The notes beneath the pieces were generated by a model, which was not told the origin of the DNA, searched no databases, and saw only the letters and a list, made by a program, of their open reading frames with translations. Positions 7,230 through 16,159 of a stretch of 64,000 nucleotides of DNA are shown here, one piece after another. Numbering within the stretch: position 1 is the stretch's first letter; each line of letters begins with the position of its first letter. The translations under genes and the position numbers were made by a program. Source of the DNA: Micromonospora zamorensis (lineage in GTDB: Bacteria; Actinomycetota; Actinomycetes; Mycobacteriales; Micromonosporaceae); NCBI RefSeq assembly GCF_900090275.1, contig NZ_LT607755.1, forward strand, positions 4,092,001 through 4,156,000. Reading direction: 5' to 3'.

Positions 7230-9236
7230 TCAATCCTCGGTCGGGGCCCTGTCGGCCCGTCGTGGGCGGGCGGTGCTGAGCAGGTCGACGATCCGGGTCA
7301 CCCGAGGATCCGAGCGGATCTCCGCCACGGTTTTCGGCAGTGGCAGCCGCCAGTTCGGATACTCGTCCACAGTGCCCGGCATGTTGGGTTGGCGCACCTC
7401 GCCAAGCACGTCGTAGAGGGAGACGCCGAGCAACCGGGTCGGGCTGGCCGCGAGCGCGGCGTGCATCGCCACCACCACCTCGCCGTCGTCGGGTGTCGGA
7501 GCCGCACCGGGCGACGCTGGCTCGGCGGTCGGCGCCGGGTCGGGCAGCAGGCTCTCGGCACGCAGCATGTCCAGCATCCGCTCCCGGTCGGTGGCGGCCC
7601 GGGCCCGCTCCACCGCCACGTCGGTGCCGAGCAGCTTCAACTCGTCGCGCACCCGGACGTGCTCGCCGGTCAGGAAACCCGGCGCGGTGGGCAGGTCGTG
7701 TGTGGAGATCGTGGCGAGGGCGTTGCGCGGCCAACGGGCCGGCGGGACGAACCCGCCGTCGTCGTCGCGAGCGAACCACAGCACTGTCGAGCCGAGCATG
7801 TTGCGCCCGCGCAGCCCACGGGTCACCGCGGGTTGGACGGTGCCGAGATCCTCCCCGACCACCACCGCGCCGGCCCGGTGCGCCTCCAGCGCGAGGATGC
7901 CGAGCATCGCCTCGGCGTCGTAGCGCACGTAGGTGCCCTCGGCCGCGCCGGCGCCCGGCGGCACCCACCACAGCCGCCACAGGCCGGCGACGTGGTCGAC
8001 CCGCAGACCACCCGCGTGTCGCAGGGTCCGGCGCAGCATGTCCCGGTAGGCCGCGTACCCGGTGGCGGCGAGCCGGTCGGGACGCCAGGCGGCGAGCCCC
8101 CAGTCCTGGCCGAGCTGGTTGAAGTCGTCCGGCGGCGCGCCGACCCGCACACCCTGGGCCAGCACGTCGGCGAGCTGCCAGCCGTCCGCGCCTCCGGGGT
8201 CGATGCCGACGGCCAGGTCGTGCACCACGCCGACCGGCATTCCGGCCGCCCGGGCCGCCGCCGTCACGGCGTCCAGTTGCTCGTCACACAGGTGCTGCAA
8301 CCAGGCGTGGAAGGCCACCCGGTCGGCGAGCTGCCGACGCTGCTCGGCAACCGCCGGGGCGTCCGGGTGGTGCAGGTCCTCCGGCCAGGCACGCCAGTCG
8401 TTGCCGTGCCGCTCGGCGAGCGCGCACCAGGTGGCGAAGCTGGCCAGCGCCGGGTCCGCGGCAAGGTCGACCGGCTGGGCGTACGGGTGCAGCAGCTCCA
8501 GGGCGCGCCGCTTGGCGGCCCACACCTGGTCGTAGTCGATCAGATCCCCACGGTCGGGGCGCAGGGCGTCGACCACCGCCCGGGTGGCCGGGTCCGCCGC
8601 ACGGTACGCGGCGGTGTCACTGACCCGCAGGTACAGCGGGTTGACGAAGCGTCGACTGGCGGGCGAATAGGGCGAGGCGGCGACCGGGTGCGCCGGCCCG
8701 ACTGCGTGCAGCGGGTTGAGCAGCACCAGCCCCGCGCCCGTGTCACCGGCCCAACCGGTGAACTCGGCGAGATCGCCGAGGTCGCCCATGCCCCACGAGC
8801 GTTCCGAGGTGAGCGCGTAGAGCTGGAGCATCCAACCCCAGGTGCGTGGCGGCACCGGCAGCCGACGGGGCACCACCACCAGCGTCGCCTCGCGGCCGGC
8901 GCAGGCCAACCGGTGCCAGCCCAACGGCAGGTCCCCCGGCAGCTCGCTGTCGACCGCGCGGCGGCCGCCGTCCTCAAGGGTGACGACACCCGGGCTGGGC
9001 AGTGCCCGGGTGGTGCCGTGGGCGAGCACCACCGTCTCCGGCAGTGCGCCCCGGTCGACGGCACGGGCGGCGGTGAGCGCATCGGCGATGGCAGCCGGGC
9101 TGGTGGCGTCCACACCGAGCAGCCCGAGCACGCCCACCACGGTCTCCGGTGCGACCTCGACACGGCGGTGCCGCCAGTCCTCGTACCAGGTGGACACGCC
9201 GTGCGCGTTCGCCAGCGCGGCCAGTCGTCGGTTCAT
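7230..9236 (-). CDS. malQ: 4-alpha-glucanotransferase (amylomaltase)
   Basis: This 668-residue GH77 enzyme transfers alpha-1,4-glucan segments between maltooligosaccharides in the cytoplasm. Family motifs are visible: LLNPLHAVGPAHP in the first third, GLRVDHVAGLWRLWW with the nucleophile Asp, AVVVGEDLGTV with the acid/base Glu, and ISTHDLPT. An N-terminal extension of about 130 residues before the catalytic barrel matches the actinobacterial form. It lies downstream of lpqY-sugABC on the same strand, but a strong hairpin at 9309-9334 separates them, so it may have its own promoter. It probably processes glucans together with the debranching genes at 21-27 kb. Confidence 0.93.
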   Translation of the reverse strand: MNRRLAALANAHGVSTWYEDWRHRRVEVAPETVVGVLGLLGVDATSPAAIADALTAARAVDRGALPETVVLAHGTTRALPSPGVVTLEDGGRRAVDSELPGDLPLGWHRLACAGREATLVVVPRRLPVPPRTWGWMLQLYALTSERSWGMGDLGDLAEFTGWAGDTGAGLVLLNPLHAVGPAHPVAASPYSPASRRFVNPLYLRVSDTAAYRAADPATRAVVDALRPDRGDLIDYDQVWAAKRRALELLHPYAQPVDLAADPALASFATWCALAERHGNDWRAWPEDLHHPDAPAVAEQRRQLADRVAFHAWLQHLCDEQLDAVTAAARAAGMPVGVVHDLAVGIDPGGADGWQLADVLAQGVRVGAPPDDFNQLGQDWGLAAWRPDRLAATGYAAYRDMLRRTLRHAGGLRVDHVAGLWRLWWVPPGAGAAEGTYVRYDAEAMLGILALEAHRAGAVVVGEDLGTVQPAVTRGLRGRNMLGSTVLWFARDDDGGFVPPARWPRNALATISTHDLPTAPGFLTGEHVRVRDELKLLGTDVAVERARAATDRERMLDMLRAESLLPDPAPTAEPASPGAAPTPDDGEVVVAMHAALAASPTRLLGVSLYDVLGEVRQPNMPGTVDEYPNWRLPLPKTVAEIRSDPRVTRIVDLLSTARPRRADRAPTED

Positions 9237-9308
9237 CCCGCCCCCCGCCTCACGACTCGACCTCCGACCACCTTGCCACGACCGGACGCGCGGCGCAGGA
9301 CACGGCGA

Positions 9309-9334
9309 GGGCCGGCGGGCGAACCCGCCGGCCC
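9309..9334 (-). terminator. Terminator hairpin after sugC
   Basis: GGGCCGGCGGG and CCCGCCGGCCC form an 11-bp perfect stem closed by a CGAA tetraloop, 17 bp beyond the sugC stop codon. It marks the end of the lpqY-sugABC transcript. Confidence 0.8.
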
Positions 9335-9350
9335 ACCTCGCTGGACGCTG

Positions 9351-10559
9351 TCAGTCGTCGAGCGCCCCCGCCGCCCGACCGTCGCGCAGGGTCAGGTTGC
9401 GCCCGGTGGCCGGATCGAACAGGTGAATCTTCTCCAGGTTGAACCAGACCCGTCGCGACTGCCCCTCGGCGACCGCCGACTCCGCGGACAGCCGGGTCAC
9501 CAGGTTGCCGCCGCCTCCGGCGAAGTCGGCGGCACCGGCGTCGGCGGCCAACTCCTCCAACTCGGCGGCGCTGGCCTTCTCGCCCTCCACGGTGAAGTAG
9601 ACGTACTTGTCCGAGCCCATCGACTCGACGATGTCCACCGGCGCCTCGAACTCCATGCCCCGGCGACGGGTGTCGTCGTCGACCAGCTCGGCGTCCTCGA
9701 AGTGCTCGGGGCGGATGCCGAGGATCAGCTCACGGGGCGCGTCGGCCGACTCCAGTTCCCGACGGATCCGGTCGCCGATCGGCACGTCACCCAGGGCGGT
9801 GTGCAGGCTGCCGTCCTGCACGGCGGCGTGCAGGAAGTTCATCGACGGCGAGCCGATGAACCCGGCGACGAACAGGTTGCGCGGGTGGTCGTACAGCTCC
9901 TGCGGTGGCCCGACCTGCTGCACCGCGCCACCGCGCATGATCACCACGCGGTCGCCGAGGGTCATCGCCTCGGTCTGGTCGTGGGTGACGTAGACGGTGG
10001 TGGTGCCGAGCTGCTTCTGCAACCGGGACACCACAGTGCGCATCTGCACCCGCAGCTTGGCGTCGAGGTTGGACAGCGGCTCGTCCATCAGGAAGGCCTT
10101 GGGCTGCCGGACGATCGCGCGACCCATCGCGACCCGCTGGCGCTGACCGCCGGAGAGGTTGGCCGGCTTGCGGTCCAGCAGGGAGGTCAGCTCCAGCACC
10201 TTCGCCGCCTCGTCGACCTTCCGGTTGATGGTCTCCTTGTCCATCTTCGCCAGCCGCAGCGGGAACGCCATGTTCTCCCGTACTGTCATGTTCGGGTACA
10301 GCGCGTACGACTGGAACACCATGGCGATGTCCCGGTCCCGGGGCGCCTTGTCGTTGACCCGCTGCCCGGCGATGCGCAGCTCACCGGAGCTGATGTCCTC
10401 CAACCCGGCGATCATGTTGAGGGTGGTGGACTTTCCGCAGCCCGAGGGGCCGACCAGGATCACGAACTCGCCGTCGGCGATCTCCAGGTCGACGTCCTGC
10501 ACGGCGACGGTCCCGTCCGGGAAACTCTTGCTCACCTTGTCCAGCACGATGTCAGCCAT
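9351..10559 (-). CDS. sugC: Trehalose/sugar ABC importer ATPase, SugC/MsiK type
   Basis: This 402-residue ATPase powers a carbohydrate importer from the cytoplasmic face. It has Walker A GPSGCGKST (about residues 37-45), Q-loop MVFQSYALYP, signature LSGGQRQRVAMGRAI, Walker B AFLMDEPLSNLDAKL and H-loop VTHDQTEA. A C-terminal regulatory region of about 150 residues is typical of MalK/UgpC/MsmK proteins. The sequence closely follows mycobacterial SugC from memory (for example the ISSGELRIAG and SPSMNF segments). It is the last gene of the lpqY-sugABC cluster. It is the only sugar-importer ATPase in the window and may also serve the three importers at 34, 49 and 55 kb, as MsiK does in Streptomyces. 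Confidence 0.9.
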   Translation of the reverse strand: MADIVLDKVSKSFPDGTVAVQDVDLEIADGEFVILVGPSGCGKSTTLNMIAGLEDISSGELRIAGQRVNDKAPRDRDIAMVFQSYALYPNMTVRENMAFPLRLAKMDKETINRKVDEAAKVLELTSLLDRKPANLSGGQRQRVAMGRAIVRQPKAFLMDEPLSNLDAKLRVQMRTVVSRLQKQLGTTTVYVTHDQTEAMTLGDRVVIMRGGAVQQVGPPQELYDHPRNLFVAGFIGSPSMNFLHAAVQDGSLHTALGDVPIGDRIRRELESADAPRELILGIRPEHFEDAELVDDDTRRRGMEFEAPVDIVESMGSDKYVYFTVEGEKASAAELEELAADAGAADFAGGGGNLVTRLSAESAVAEGQSRRVWFNLEKIHLFDPATGRNLTLRDGRAAGALDD

Positions 10560-10569
10560 GACTACTCAC

Positions 10570-11412
10570 CTATCCCTTGACTGCGCCGGAGGTCAGACCG
10601 GACACGATGCGGCGCTGGAAGAAGAGAACGAACAGGATGATCGGAACGGTGATCACCACGGCGGCGGCGCAGATCGCCCCGGTGGGGTCCTCGAACTGCG
10701 ACTCGCCGGTGAAGAACGACAGGGCGACCGGCACCGTACGGGCGCGTTCGGTGGAGGTCAGCGTGATGGCGAACAGGAAGTCGTTCCAGCAGAAGATGAA
10801 GACCAGAATCGCCGTGGTGAACAGCCCGGGCGCGGCCAGCGGCGCGATCACCCGCCGGAACGCCTGCCCCTGCGTGGCGCCGTCCATCTTCGCGGCCTTC
10901 TCCAGGTCCCACGGGATCTGCTTGAAGAACGCCGACAGCGTGTAGATCGCCAGCGGCAACGCGAAGGTGATGTACGGCAGGATCAGCCCGGGCCAGGTGT
11001 CGAAGAGGCCGAGTTGCCGCTCGATCTCGAACAGCGGCGACACCAGCGACACCTGCGGGAACATCGCGATCAGCAGGGAGACGCCGACCAGCAGCTTCTT
11101 GCCCGGGAAGTCCAGCCGGCTGATCGCGTACGCGGCCATCGCCCCGAGCACCACCGCGATCAGCGTGGCGATCAGCGCGATGCCGATGGAGTTGACCAGG
11201 GCCCGGACGAACTGGTCGGTGTCGAAGATGGTCTTGTAGTTGTCCAGCGTCCACTCGCGGGGGATGAACTTCCCGTCGGTGAGGGTGGCCGGCGTCTTGA
11301 ACGACAACGACGCGATCCACAGCACCGGGACGAGCGCGAAGACGACCACCAGGACGTCCAGCAGCCCCCAGCGCACCTTCGCCCGGGTGGTGGTTTCGGT
11401 ACCGGTGGCCAT
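10570..11412 (-). CDS. sugB: Trehalose-type ABC importer permease, SugB
   Basis: This 280-residue MalG-type inner-membrane permease has about six transmembrane segments and the EAA loop ([26 protein letters not shown], about residues 185-210) that docks on the ATPase. It ends [16 protein letters not shown], the usual C-terminus of the family. It starts 1 bp after sugA and ends 10 bp before sugC, so these genes are one transcript. Similarity to mycobacterial SugB ([32 protein letters not shown]) is strong by recall. The expected substrate is trehalose. Confidence 0.88.
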   Translation of the reverse strand: MATGTETTTRAKVRWGLLDVLVVVFALVPVLWIASLSFKTPATLTDGKFIPREWTLDNYKTIFDTDQFVRALVNSIGIALIATLIAVVLGAMAAYAISRLDFPGKKLLVGVSLLIAMFPQVSLVSPLFEIERQLGLFDTWPGLILPYITFALPLAIYTLSAFFKQIPWDLEKAAKMDGATQGQAFRRVIAPLAAPGLFTTAILVFIFCWNDFLFAITLTSTERARTVPVALSFFTGESQFEDPTGAICAAAVVITVPIILFVLFFQRRIVSGLTSGAVKG

Positions 11413-11413
11413 G

Positions 11414-12409
11414 TCAGCGCCTCTCCCCGTCGTCGCTGCCGGGGGCAGCGGTGCCGAACAGCTTCACGAAGACGAAGGCGATGATCGCCACGGTGATGAA
11501 GATCAGCACCGACATCGTCGAGCCGATGCCGAGGTTGAGACCCCGGATCAGGTTGTTGTAGGCGAGCATCGACACCGAGGACGTCTCGTTGCCTCCGGCG
11601 GTGAGCACGAAGATGTTGTCGAAGACCCGGAACGCGTCCAGGGTGCGGAACAGCAGCGCAACCAGGATCGCCGGCTTCATCACCGGCAACATGACCTTGG
11701 TGAACTTCTGCCAGGCGGTCGCGCCGTCGGTCGAGGCGGCCTTGAGCAGGTCCTCCGGCACCAGCGCCAGCCCGGCCATCAGCAGCAGCGCCATGAACGG
11801 GGTGGTCTTCCAGATCTCCGCCAGCATGATGATCGCCAAGGAGCTGGCCCGCTCGGTGAGCGGTGCGCCGTCGCTGAACAGGTTGGCCAGGTACCCGGTC
11901 TCCGGCGTCCAGGCGTACCGCCAGGAGAACGCGGCGACCACGGTGACGATCCCGTAGGGAATGAGCGCCGAGGTCCGGACCAGGCCGCGCCCGATCAGGG
12001 TGCGGTGCATGATGATCGCCAGGCCCATGCCGAGCACCAGCTCGACGGCCACGGTGACCACCGTGATCAACGCCGTCACCCCGAACGCGGTCCACCAGAA
12101 CTCGTTGGTGAGCACAGTGACGTAGTTCTCCAGCCCGATGAACTCGCGCTGGTCGGGAAAGCGCAGGTCGAAACGCTGCAACGACAACCAGACCGAATAG
12201 ATGATCGGGTACGCGGTCACCAGGACCATGACCAACGCGGCGGGTGCGCAGAGAAGCAGACCCAACCGGCGTTCGGCCTTCTTGTTCTCACTCAACGGCC
12301 CCTTGCCACGGCCGCCGCGTTGGGTGGGCACAGTGGCGCGCTGGCCAGTGGATTCGCTGGTCTCGTCGGCGGCGACATCGGCGCCCGTCGGCGTGGCGTT
12401 GATGCTCAC
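11414..12409 (-). CDS. sugA: Trehalose-type ABC importer permease, SugA
   Basis: This 331-residue MalF-type permease has a polar N-terminal tail of about 45 residues, about six transmembrane segments and an EAA loop ([27 protein letters not shown]). Segments such as [20 protein letters not shown] and [14 protein letters not shown] match mycobacterial SugA closely from memory. It sits between lpqY and sugB, 1 bp before sugB. The ATG at 12409 has GGAAGG upstream. It forms the membrane channel with SugB. Confidence 0.88.
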   Translation of the reverse strand: MSINATPTGADVAADETSESTGQRATVPTQRGGRGKGPLSENKKAERRLGLLLCAPAALVMVLVTAYPIIYSVWLSLQRFDLRFPDQREFIGLENYVTVLTNEFWWTAFGVTALITVVTVAVELVLGMGLAIIMHRTLIGRGLVRTSALIPYGIVTVVAAFSWRYAWTPETGYLANLFSDGAPLTERASSLAIIMLAEIWKTTPFMALLLMAGLALVPEDLLKAASTDGATAWQKFTKVMLPVMKPAILVALLFRTLDAFRVFDNIFVLTAGGNETSSVSMLAYNNLIRGLNLGIGSTMSVLIFITVAIIAFVFVKLFGTAAPGSDDGERR

Positions 12410-12464
12410 GGGGCCACCTTCCTTCGCGACTGCGGGGCTCGCAGGAACGGCTCACTCCTCGCGC

Positions 12465-13751
12465 TCACGGCAGCACCCCCTTCGACTGGAGGGCATCGGC
12501 GATGGCGCCGCGCAGCTCGTCGGCGGTCTTCTGCGCGTTGATCGCCGACGGCGGCGACAGGATCGCCGACATCACTGTGGAGATGCTCTGGTAGGCGGGG
12601 GTCAACGGCCGGGTGGCCGGGTCCTTCAGCTCCTCCAGGATGGTGTCCTTCATCGGGTACGCCTCGGTCATCTCCGGCTCGTCGTAGACGGCTTCGATCG
12701 TGGGGGGCACACCGTCGTTGATGGCGGAGAACTTCTGGTGCTCGGCGCTGCGGATGCACCGCGCCGCCTCGAAGGACATCTCCGGGTGCTTGGAGTAGGA
12801 GCTGACCGCCAGGTTGACCCCACCGATGGTGACCTTGCTGGGGGTGCCCTCGTCGATGCCGGGGATCCGCGCCCAGCCGACCTGCTTTGCCAGCTCCGGG
12901 TTGGCCTCCTGCATGGCCGGGTAGACGAACGGCCAGTTCACCTGGAACGCGCCCGAGCCGGACTGGAACTCCAACCGGACCGGGTCCTCGGTGGCGTTGC
13001 TGAACGACGGCGAGGTCACGCCCGACGTGGCGAACTTCTTCAACTGCTCCAACGCCCGCACCGTGCCGTCGTCCATCACGGCCTGCTTACCGTCGTCGCT
13101 GAGGATCTTTCCGCCGGCACTCTCGGCCAGGGTGTTGTAGAGGACGACCAGACCCTCGTACTGGGCGCCCATGGTGAGCACCCGGTACGGCTTGTCCTGG
13201 TCCTTGAGCTGCTGGGCCGCGCTGATCATCTGGTCCCAGGTGGTCGGCGGCTGCGGCACGAGGTCCTTGCGGTACCAGAGCAACTGCACGTTGGTGTTCT
13301 TCGGTGCCGCGTACAGCTTGTCCTCGTAGCGGGCGGTGTCCAACGGCCCGGCGAGGGTGCCCTGCTCGACCTCGGCCTTGTCCTGGCCGGTCCACTCGCG
13401 GATCCAGTCGGCGCTGGCGAACTCCTGGGTCCACGTGACGTCCAGGCCGAGCAGGTCCATGCCGCTGTCCTCGGCGGCGAGCCGGCGCACCATCTGCACC
13501 CGCTGGTCGTCGGCCTGCCGGGGCAGCACCCGGTAGGCGATCTCGTAGCGCCCCTGGGCCTGCGCGTTGCAGTCGTCGACGACCTTCTGCAGGTTCTGCT
13601 CCGGCGGGTAGTACAGGTTGAGCGTCGGTGGGCCACCAGCGTCGTCGGCGCCGCACGCGGCCAGCGGTGCGACCAGCGCCAGCGTGGCAGCCGCCGCCCC
13701 CAGCCGAACAATCGGCCGGCGTCGGTGTCGAGCCGTTTCGGGGTCCGTCAT
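12465..13751 (-). CDS. lpqY: Trehalose-binding lipoprotein LpqY-like
   Basis: This 428-residue extracellular solute-binding lipoprotein has a signal ending LAAC (Cys at about residue 34), which would be lipidated. The mature protein shares with mycobacterial LpqY, from memory, the segments LDVTWTQEF, TNVQLLWYRKDL, VNWPFVY, KVTIGGVNLAV and RPLTPAYQ. LpqY captures trehalose and hands it to SugAB. The ATG at 13751 is preceded by GGGGGAGGG; a longer frame starts at 13808 but reads through an atypical N-terminus. It is the first gene of the cluster. A 419-bp spacer with a palindrome separates it from the divergent VOC gene. Confidence 0.85.
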   Translation of the reverse strand: MTDPETARHRRRPIVRLGAAAATLALVAPLAACGADDAGGPPTLNLYYPPEQNLQKVVDDCNAQAQGRYEIAYRVLPRQADDQRVQMVRRLAAEDSGMDLLGLDVTWTQEFASADWIREWTGQDKAEVEQGTLAGPLDTARYEDKLYAAPKNTNVQLLWYRKDLVPQPPTTWDQMISAAQQLKDQDKPYRVLTMGAQYEGLVVLYNTLAESAGGKILSDDGKQAVMDDGTVRALEQLKKFATSGVTSPSFSNATEDPVRLEFQSGSGAFQVNWPFVYPAMQEANPELAKQVGWARIPGIDEGTPSKVTIGGVNLAVSSYSKHPEMSFEAARCIRSAEHQKFSAINDGVPPTIEAVYDEPEMTEAYPMKDTILEELKDPATRPLTPAYQSISTVMSAILSPPSAINAQKTADELRGAIADALQSKGVLP

Positions 13752-14170
13752 CGCCCTCCCCCTCTCTTCGGCGAAAACCGGGGAGGGGCCATCCGTGCCC
13801 CGGCGCACGGCGAGACGATCCCGGGCCAGGGAGCTGCGGAAACACCCCGACCCGGATGCTCCGTGCGGCTACTCTGCCCCACCTGCGGAGTCGCGAAACC
13901 TGGCTGTCACACCGAGAGCCGGCGCGACGACGTGACGTCTTCGCCGTGCCCTGAATGCCCGCGCGCTTGATCGACTCCGCTTCCCGGAAACCGCGGTGTC
14001 ACCGCGCCGGGAAACCCCGCCTTCCAGGAAGCCGAGTCGATCAAGCGCTGGGACCGCAGCCTCAGGAGACGGCGGGCACGGAAGACCGCAGACCCTGGAA
14101 GGACGGCGGCGCTGGAGGTCGAGGTGGGTCGTGCGCGGACAGGCCCGCCCGGACCAGGCATGCTGGGACG
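13752..14170. other. Divergent spacer between lpqY and the VOC gene
   Basis: These 419 bp should hold the promoters of both divergent genes. I could not identify a convincing -35/-10 pair or a sugar-regulator operator by eye. The only clear structure is the palindromic repeat at 13964-14047. Confidence 0.5.
13964..14047. repeat. Long palindromic intergenic repeat, family C
   Basis: CGCTTGATCGACTCCGCTTCC at the left end (positions 13964-13984) and its near-perfect complement at the right end (ending GAGTCGATCAAGCG) form arms of about 25 bp, with a further GC-rich inner region. Only one full copy is visible in the window. It sits in a divergent spacer, unlike the other repeat families. Confidence 0.6.
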
Positions 14171-14875
14171 GTGATCGCACGCTTCAAGGACCTCTGTCTG
14201 GACGCCGCCGACCCGCTCGCGCTGGGCGCCTTCTGGGCCCGGATGCTCGACGGTGACGTGGCCGATGCCGGCGACGGCGACACCCGGGTGGACCCGCGCT
14301 CGGCGCGCTCGAACGCCGAGTCGATCTGGGTGAACCGGGTGCCCGAGCCGAGAGTCGGCAAGACCCGCGTACACCTGGATCTGCGGTTGGCCGACGCGGA
14401 CCCGGCGGCGCTGCTCGCGGACGGCGCCCGACTGGTCCACGAGCCGAGCGGCGAGGTGACCTGGTGGGTGCTGGAAGACCCGGAGGGCAACCCGTTCTGT
14501 GCGTTCCCGGCCCGCGACGGCGCCCGGCCGGGCCCGTTCGAGCTGGTCGTCGACTCGATCGACCCGGTCGCGCAGGCGACCTGGTGGGCCGGGGTGGTCG
14601 GCGGCACCGTCGAGGACGAGGGGACCCACGCGGGGGTGGTCGGCGCGTCCGGGTTCCCCTGGGACTACTGGGTGTTCGCTGGGGTGCCCGAGCCGAAGAC
14701 GGTCAAGAACCGGCTGCACTGGGACGTCGACCTGGTCGACCCGGAGCCGACCGCGCTGCTCGCCGCGGGTGCGACCCTGCTGCGGGAGCCGGTCGACAAG
14801 GCCCACTGGTGGTGGGTGCTGGCCGACCCGGAGGGCAACGAGTTCTGCGCCTTCATGCCGCGGCCAACCGGGTGA
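14171..14875 (+). CDS. VOC (glyoxalase-like) family protein, two tandem domains
   Basis: This 234-residue protein is two similar halves of the VOC fold. Each half has the start FKDLCLDAADPLALGAFW or FELVVDSIDPVAQATWW, then KTRVHLDLRLAD or KNRLHWDVDLVD, and ends WWVLEDPEGNPFCAF or WWVLADPEGNEFCAF. The last motif carries the usual metal-ligand Glu. VOC members include glyoxalases, dioxygenases and antibiotic-binding proteins; the substrate cannot be told here. The GTG at 14171 is chosen because the first domain starts immediately after it; upstream sequence is the palindrome. It is a single-gene unit. Confidence 0.85.
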   Translation: MIARFKDLCLDAADPLALGAFWARMLDGDVADAGDGDTRVDPRSARSNAESIWVNRVPEPRVGKTRVHLDLRLADADPAALLADGARLVHEPSGEVTWWVLEDPEGNPFCAFPARDGARPGPFELVVDSIDPVAQATWWAGVVGGTVEDEGTHAGVVGASGFPWDYWVFAGVPEPKTVKNRLHWDVDLVDPEPTALLAAGATLLREPVDKAHWWWVLADPEGNEFCAFMPRPTG

Positions 14876-15061
14876 ACGACCGACTACCGAGCGCGGGCGA
14901 CGTCAGCTAGCGTTTTCCTAGCGCCGCAGTCAGCGCGTTCGCCGCCGCCGTCGACACGCCTCCGGCCGACCCCCAGCCTGCCCGATCGGTTGGTAATCGC
15001 GGGAACGTCCCACCGCCGCTGCCCCGGTTCGGCAGGATCGTCCCAACGAGGAGGTGCCGTC

Positions 15062-15493
15062 GTGCAGGACACCCGCGCTCTCGCCCTGACGTTCGAGGTG
15101 AGCGGCCTGCCACCGGTCAAGACCGAAGCGTTGTCCATCTTCGCCGCCGGGCATCGGCAGGCGACGAGGGTTCGCACCCTGCTCCAGGCCGCTCTCACCG
15201 CGGCCCAGCGCACCGGCTGGACGCCGTTGCCCGGGCCGATCGAGGTGGACCTGGTCCTGCGCTGCCCGCCCGGGCACCGTACGGCCGACGCCAGCACCCT
15301 GCTCGGCGGCGTCTGCGCGGTCCTGCAGGACAAGAAGCGGGTGTCGTCCATCGGCCTCACCCACCTCGGCGTCCTGGTGGACGTCGCCCTCTACACCGAC
15401 GACCGGCAGATCCGCCGATTGTCGTACCACGAGGAGCCGGCGGAGGACTTTTCGTACCAGGTGCGGGTCGCCGCCGTACCGACCGGGGTTTGA
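15062..15493 (+). CDS. Hypothetical protein with RusA-like features
   Basis: This is a 143-residue cytoplasmic protein. The GTG at 15062 has GAGGAGG 8 bp upstream, which decides the start over a longer frame. The layout recalls RusA-type Holliday-junction resolvases: a beta-rich N-terminus (LTFEVSGLPP), a central PIEVDLVLRCPPGHRTADASTLLGGV and a late YTDDRQIRRLSYHE resembling the DD-QI motif. The DN pair that normally binds metal is not obvious (DAS here), so activity may be lost. The fold assignment is tentative. It is followed 47 bp later by another small gene on the same strand. Confidence 0.65.
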   Translation: MQDTRALALTFEVSGLPPVKTEALSIFAAGHRQATRVRTLLQAALTAAQRTGWTPLPGPIEVDLVLRCPPGHRTADASTLLGGVCAVLQDKKRVSSIGLTHLGVLVDVALYTDDRQIRRLSYHEEPAEDFSYQVRVAAVPTGV

Positions 15494-15540
15494 CCGACGT
15501 CCGTGGTGGGGTACCGCGGACGCCGACGAAGGGAGCACCG

Positions 15541-15816
15541 ATGTCGGAGCCACATGTCACGCTCGACCCCCGCGGGCTCGACCCTGTGCAGCAGAAGCTG
15601 CGGGGCCCGCTGGAGGACCAGCTGACCTCGGCGCTTCAGGCGGCCACCGACCGGATCCGCAGCGGTTACGCCGGTGAACCGGTCGAGCAGGTCTGCCAGC
15701 GACTGTTGGAGGAGACCCGCTCCGGGTTGCATCCCGACATCGCGGCCGGGTTCAACCCGGACATGGACGAGTTCTGCAAAGTGGCGGTGGCGATCGTCCG
15801 GGGCGAGGCCGGCTGA
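15541..15816 (+). CDS. Small conserved-type hypothetical protein
   Basis: This 91-residue soluble protein is rich in helix formers, with no signal or membrane segment. The ATG at 15541 has GAAGGGAG upstream. Segments such as LEDQLTSALQAATDRI and VEQVCQRLLEETRSGLHPDIAAGF suggest a helical bundle. I do not recognise a domain. It follows the RusA-like gene by 47 bp on the same strand, so the two may be co-transcribed. A hairpin at 15861-15885 lies downstream. Confidence 0.65.
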   Translation: MSEPHVTLDPRGLDPVQQKLRGPLEDQLTSALQAATDRIRSGYAGEPVEQVCQRLLEETRSGLHPDIAAGFNPDMDEFCKVAVAIVRGEAG

Positions 15817-16159
15817 GTCGGGTCAGGACCGGGTCCGCAACTACCCGGCCCTGACCCCCGGCTGTCCGGCAGAGGAGCGGACAGCTACGGCGCCCCGCCG
15901 CTCGGGCGTGGCACGGGGCCACGCGCGGCAACGGGGATAGCCGGCCGCTCTGCACTCAGCTCCACGGTGCCCACCCGCCGAACGCCGGTGCGCCCCGACA
16001 CACCTCGAAGGGTCGTGAACGCCGGCCCAGGCTAGGCGGGGCCGCGACGGCCGGACAAGCCGAGCCGTACGGCCCGGGGCGTGACTTACCCCAGGGTGAA
16101 AAACCGGCATGTGGGCGTAACACGATCATGATCGCGGGCGCTGTTCGGCTTCGGTGGGG
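15817..16159. other. Convergent spacer with a hairpin and a short palindrome
   Basis: This 343-bp spacer separates two convergent genes. GCTGTCCG (15861-15868) and CGGACAGC (15878-15885) form an 8-bp stem with a 9-base loop, a plausible terminator for the plus-strand genes. A perfect 12-bp palindrome, CGATCATGATCG, lies at about 16123-16134. I found no credible gene here. Confidence 0.5.

Noticed and set aside
7389..10580. 1063-codon plus-strand frame across malQ and sugC
   Set aside because: It lies opposite two clear genes and shows no domain or protein-like composition; it is a result of GC-biased codon use.
16123..16134. Perfect 12-bp palindrome CGATCATGATCG
   Set aside because: Short palindromes of this kind are common in GC-rich actinomycete DNA; it is not near a promoter, so I do not call it an operator.
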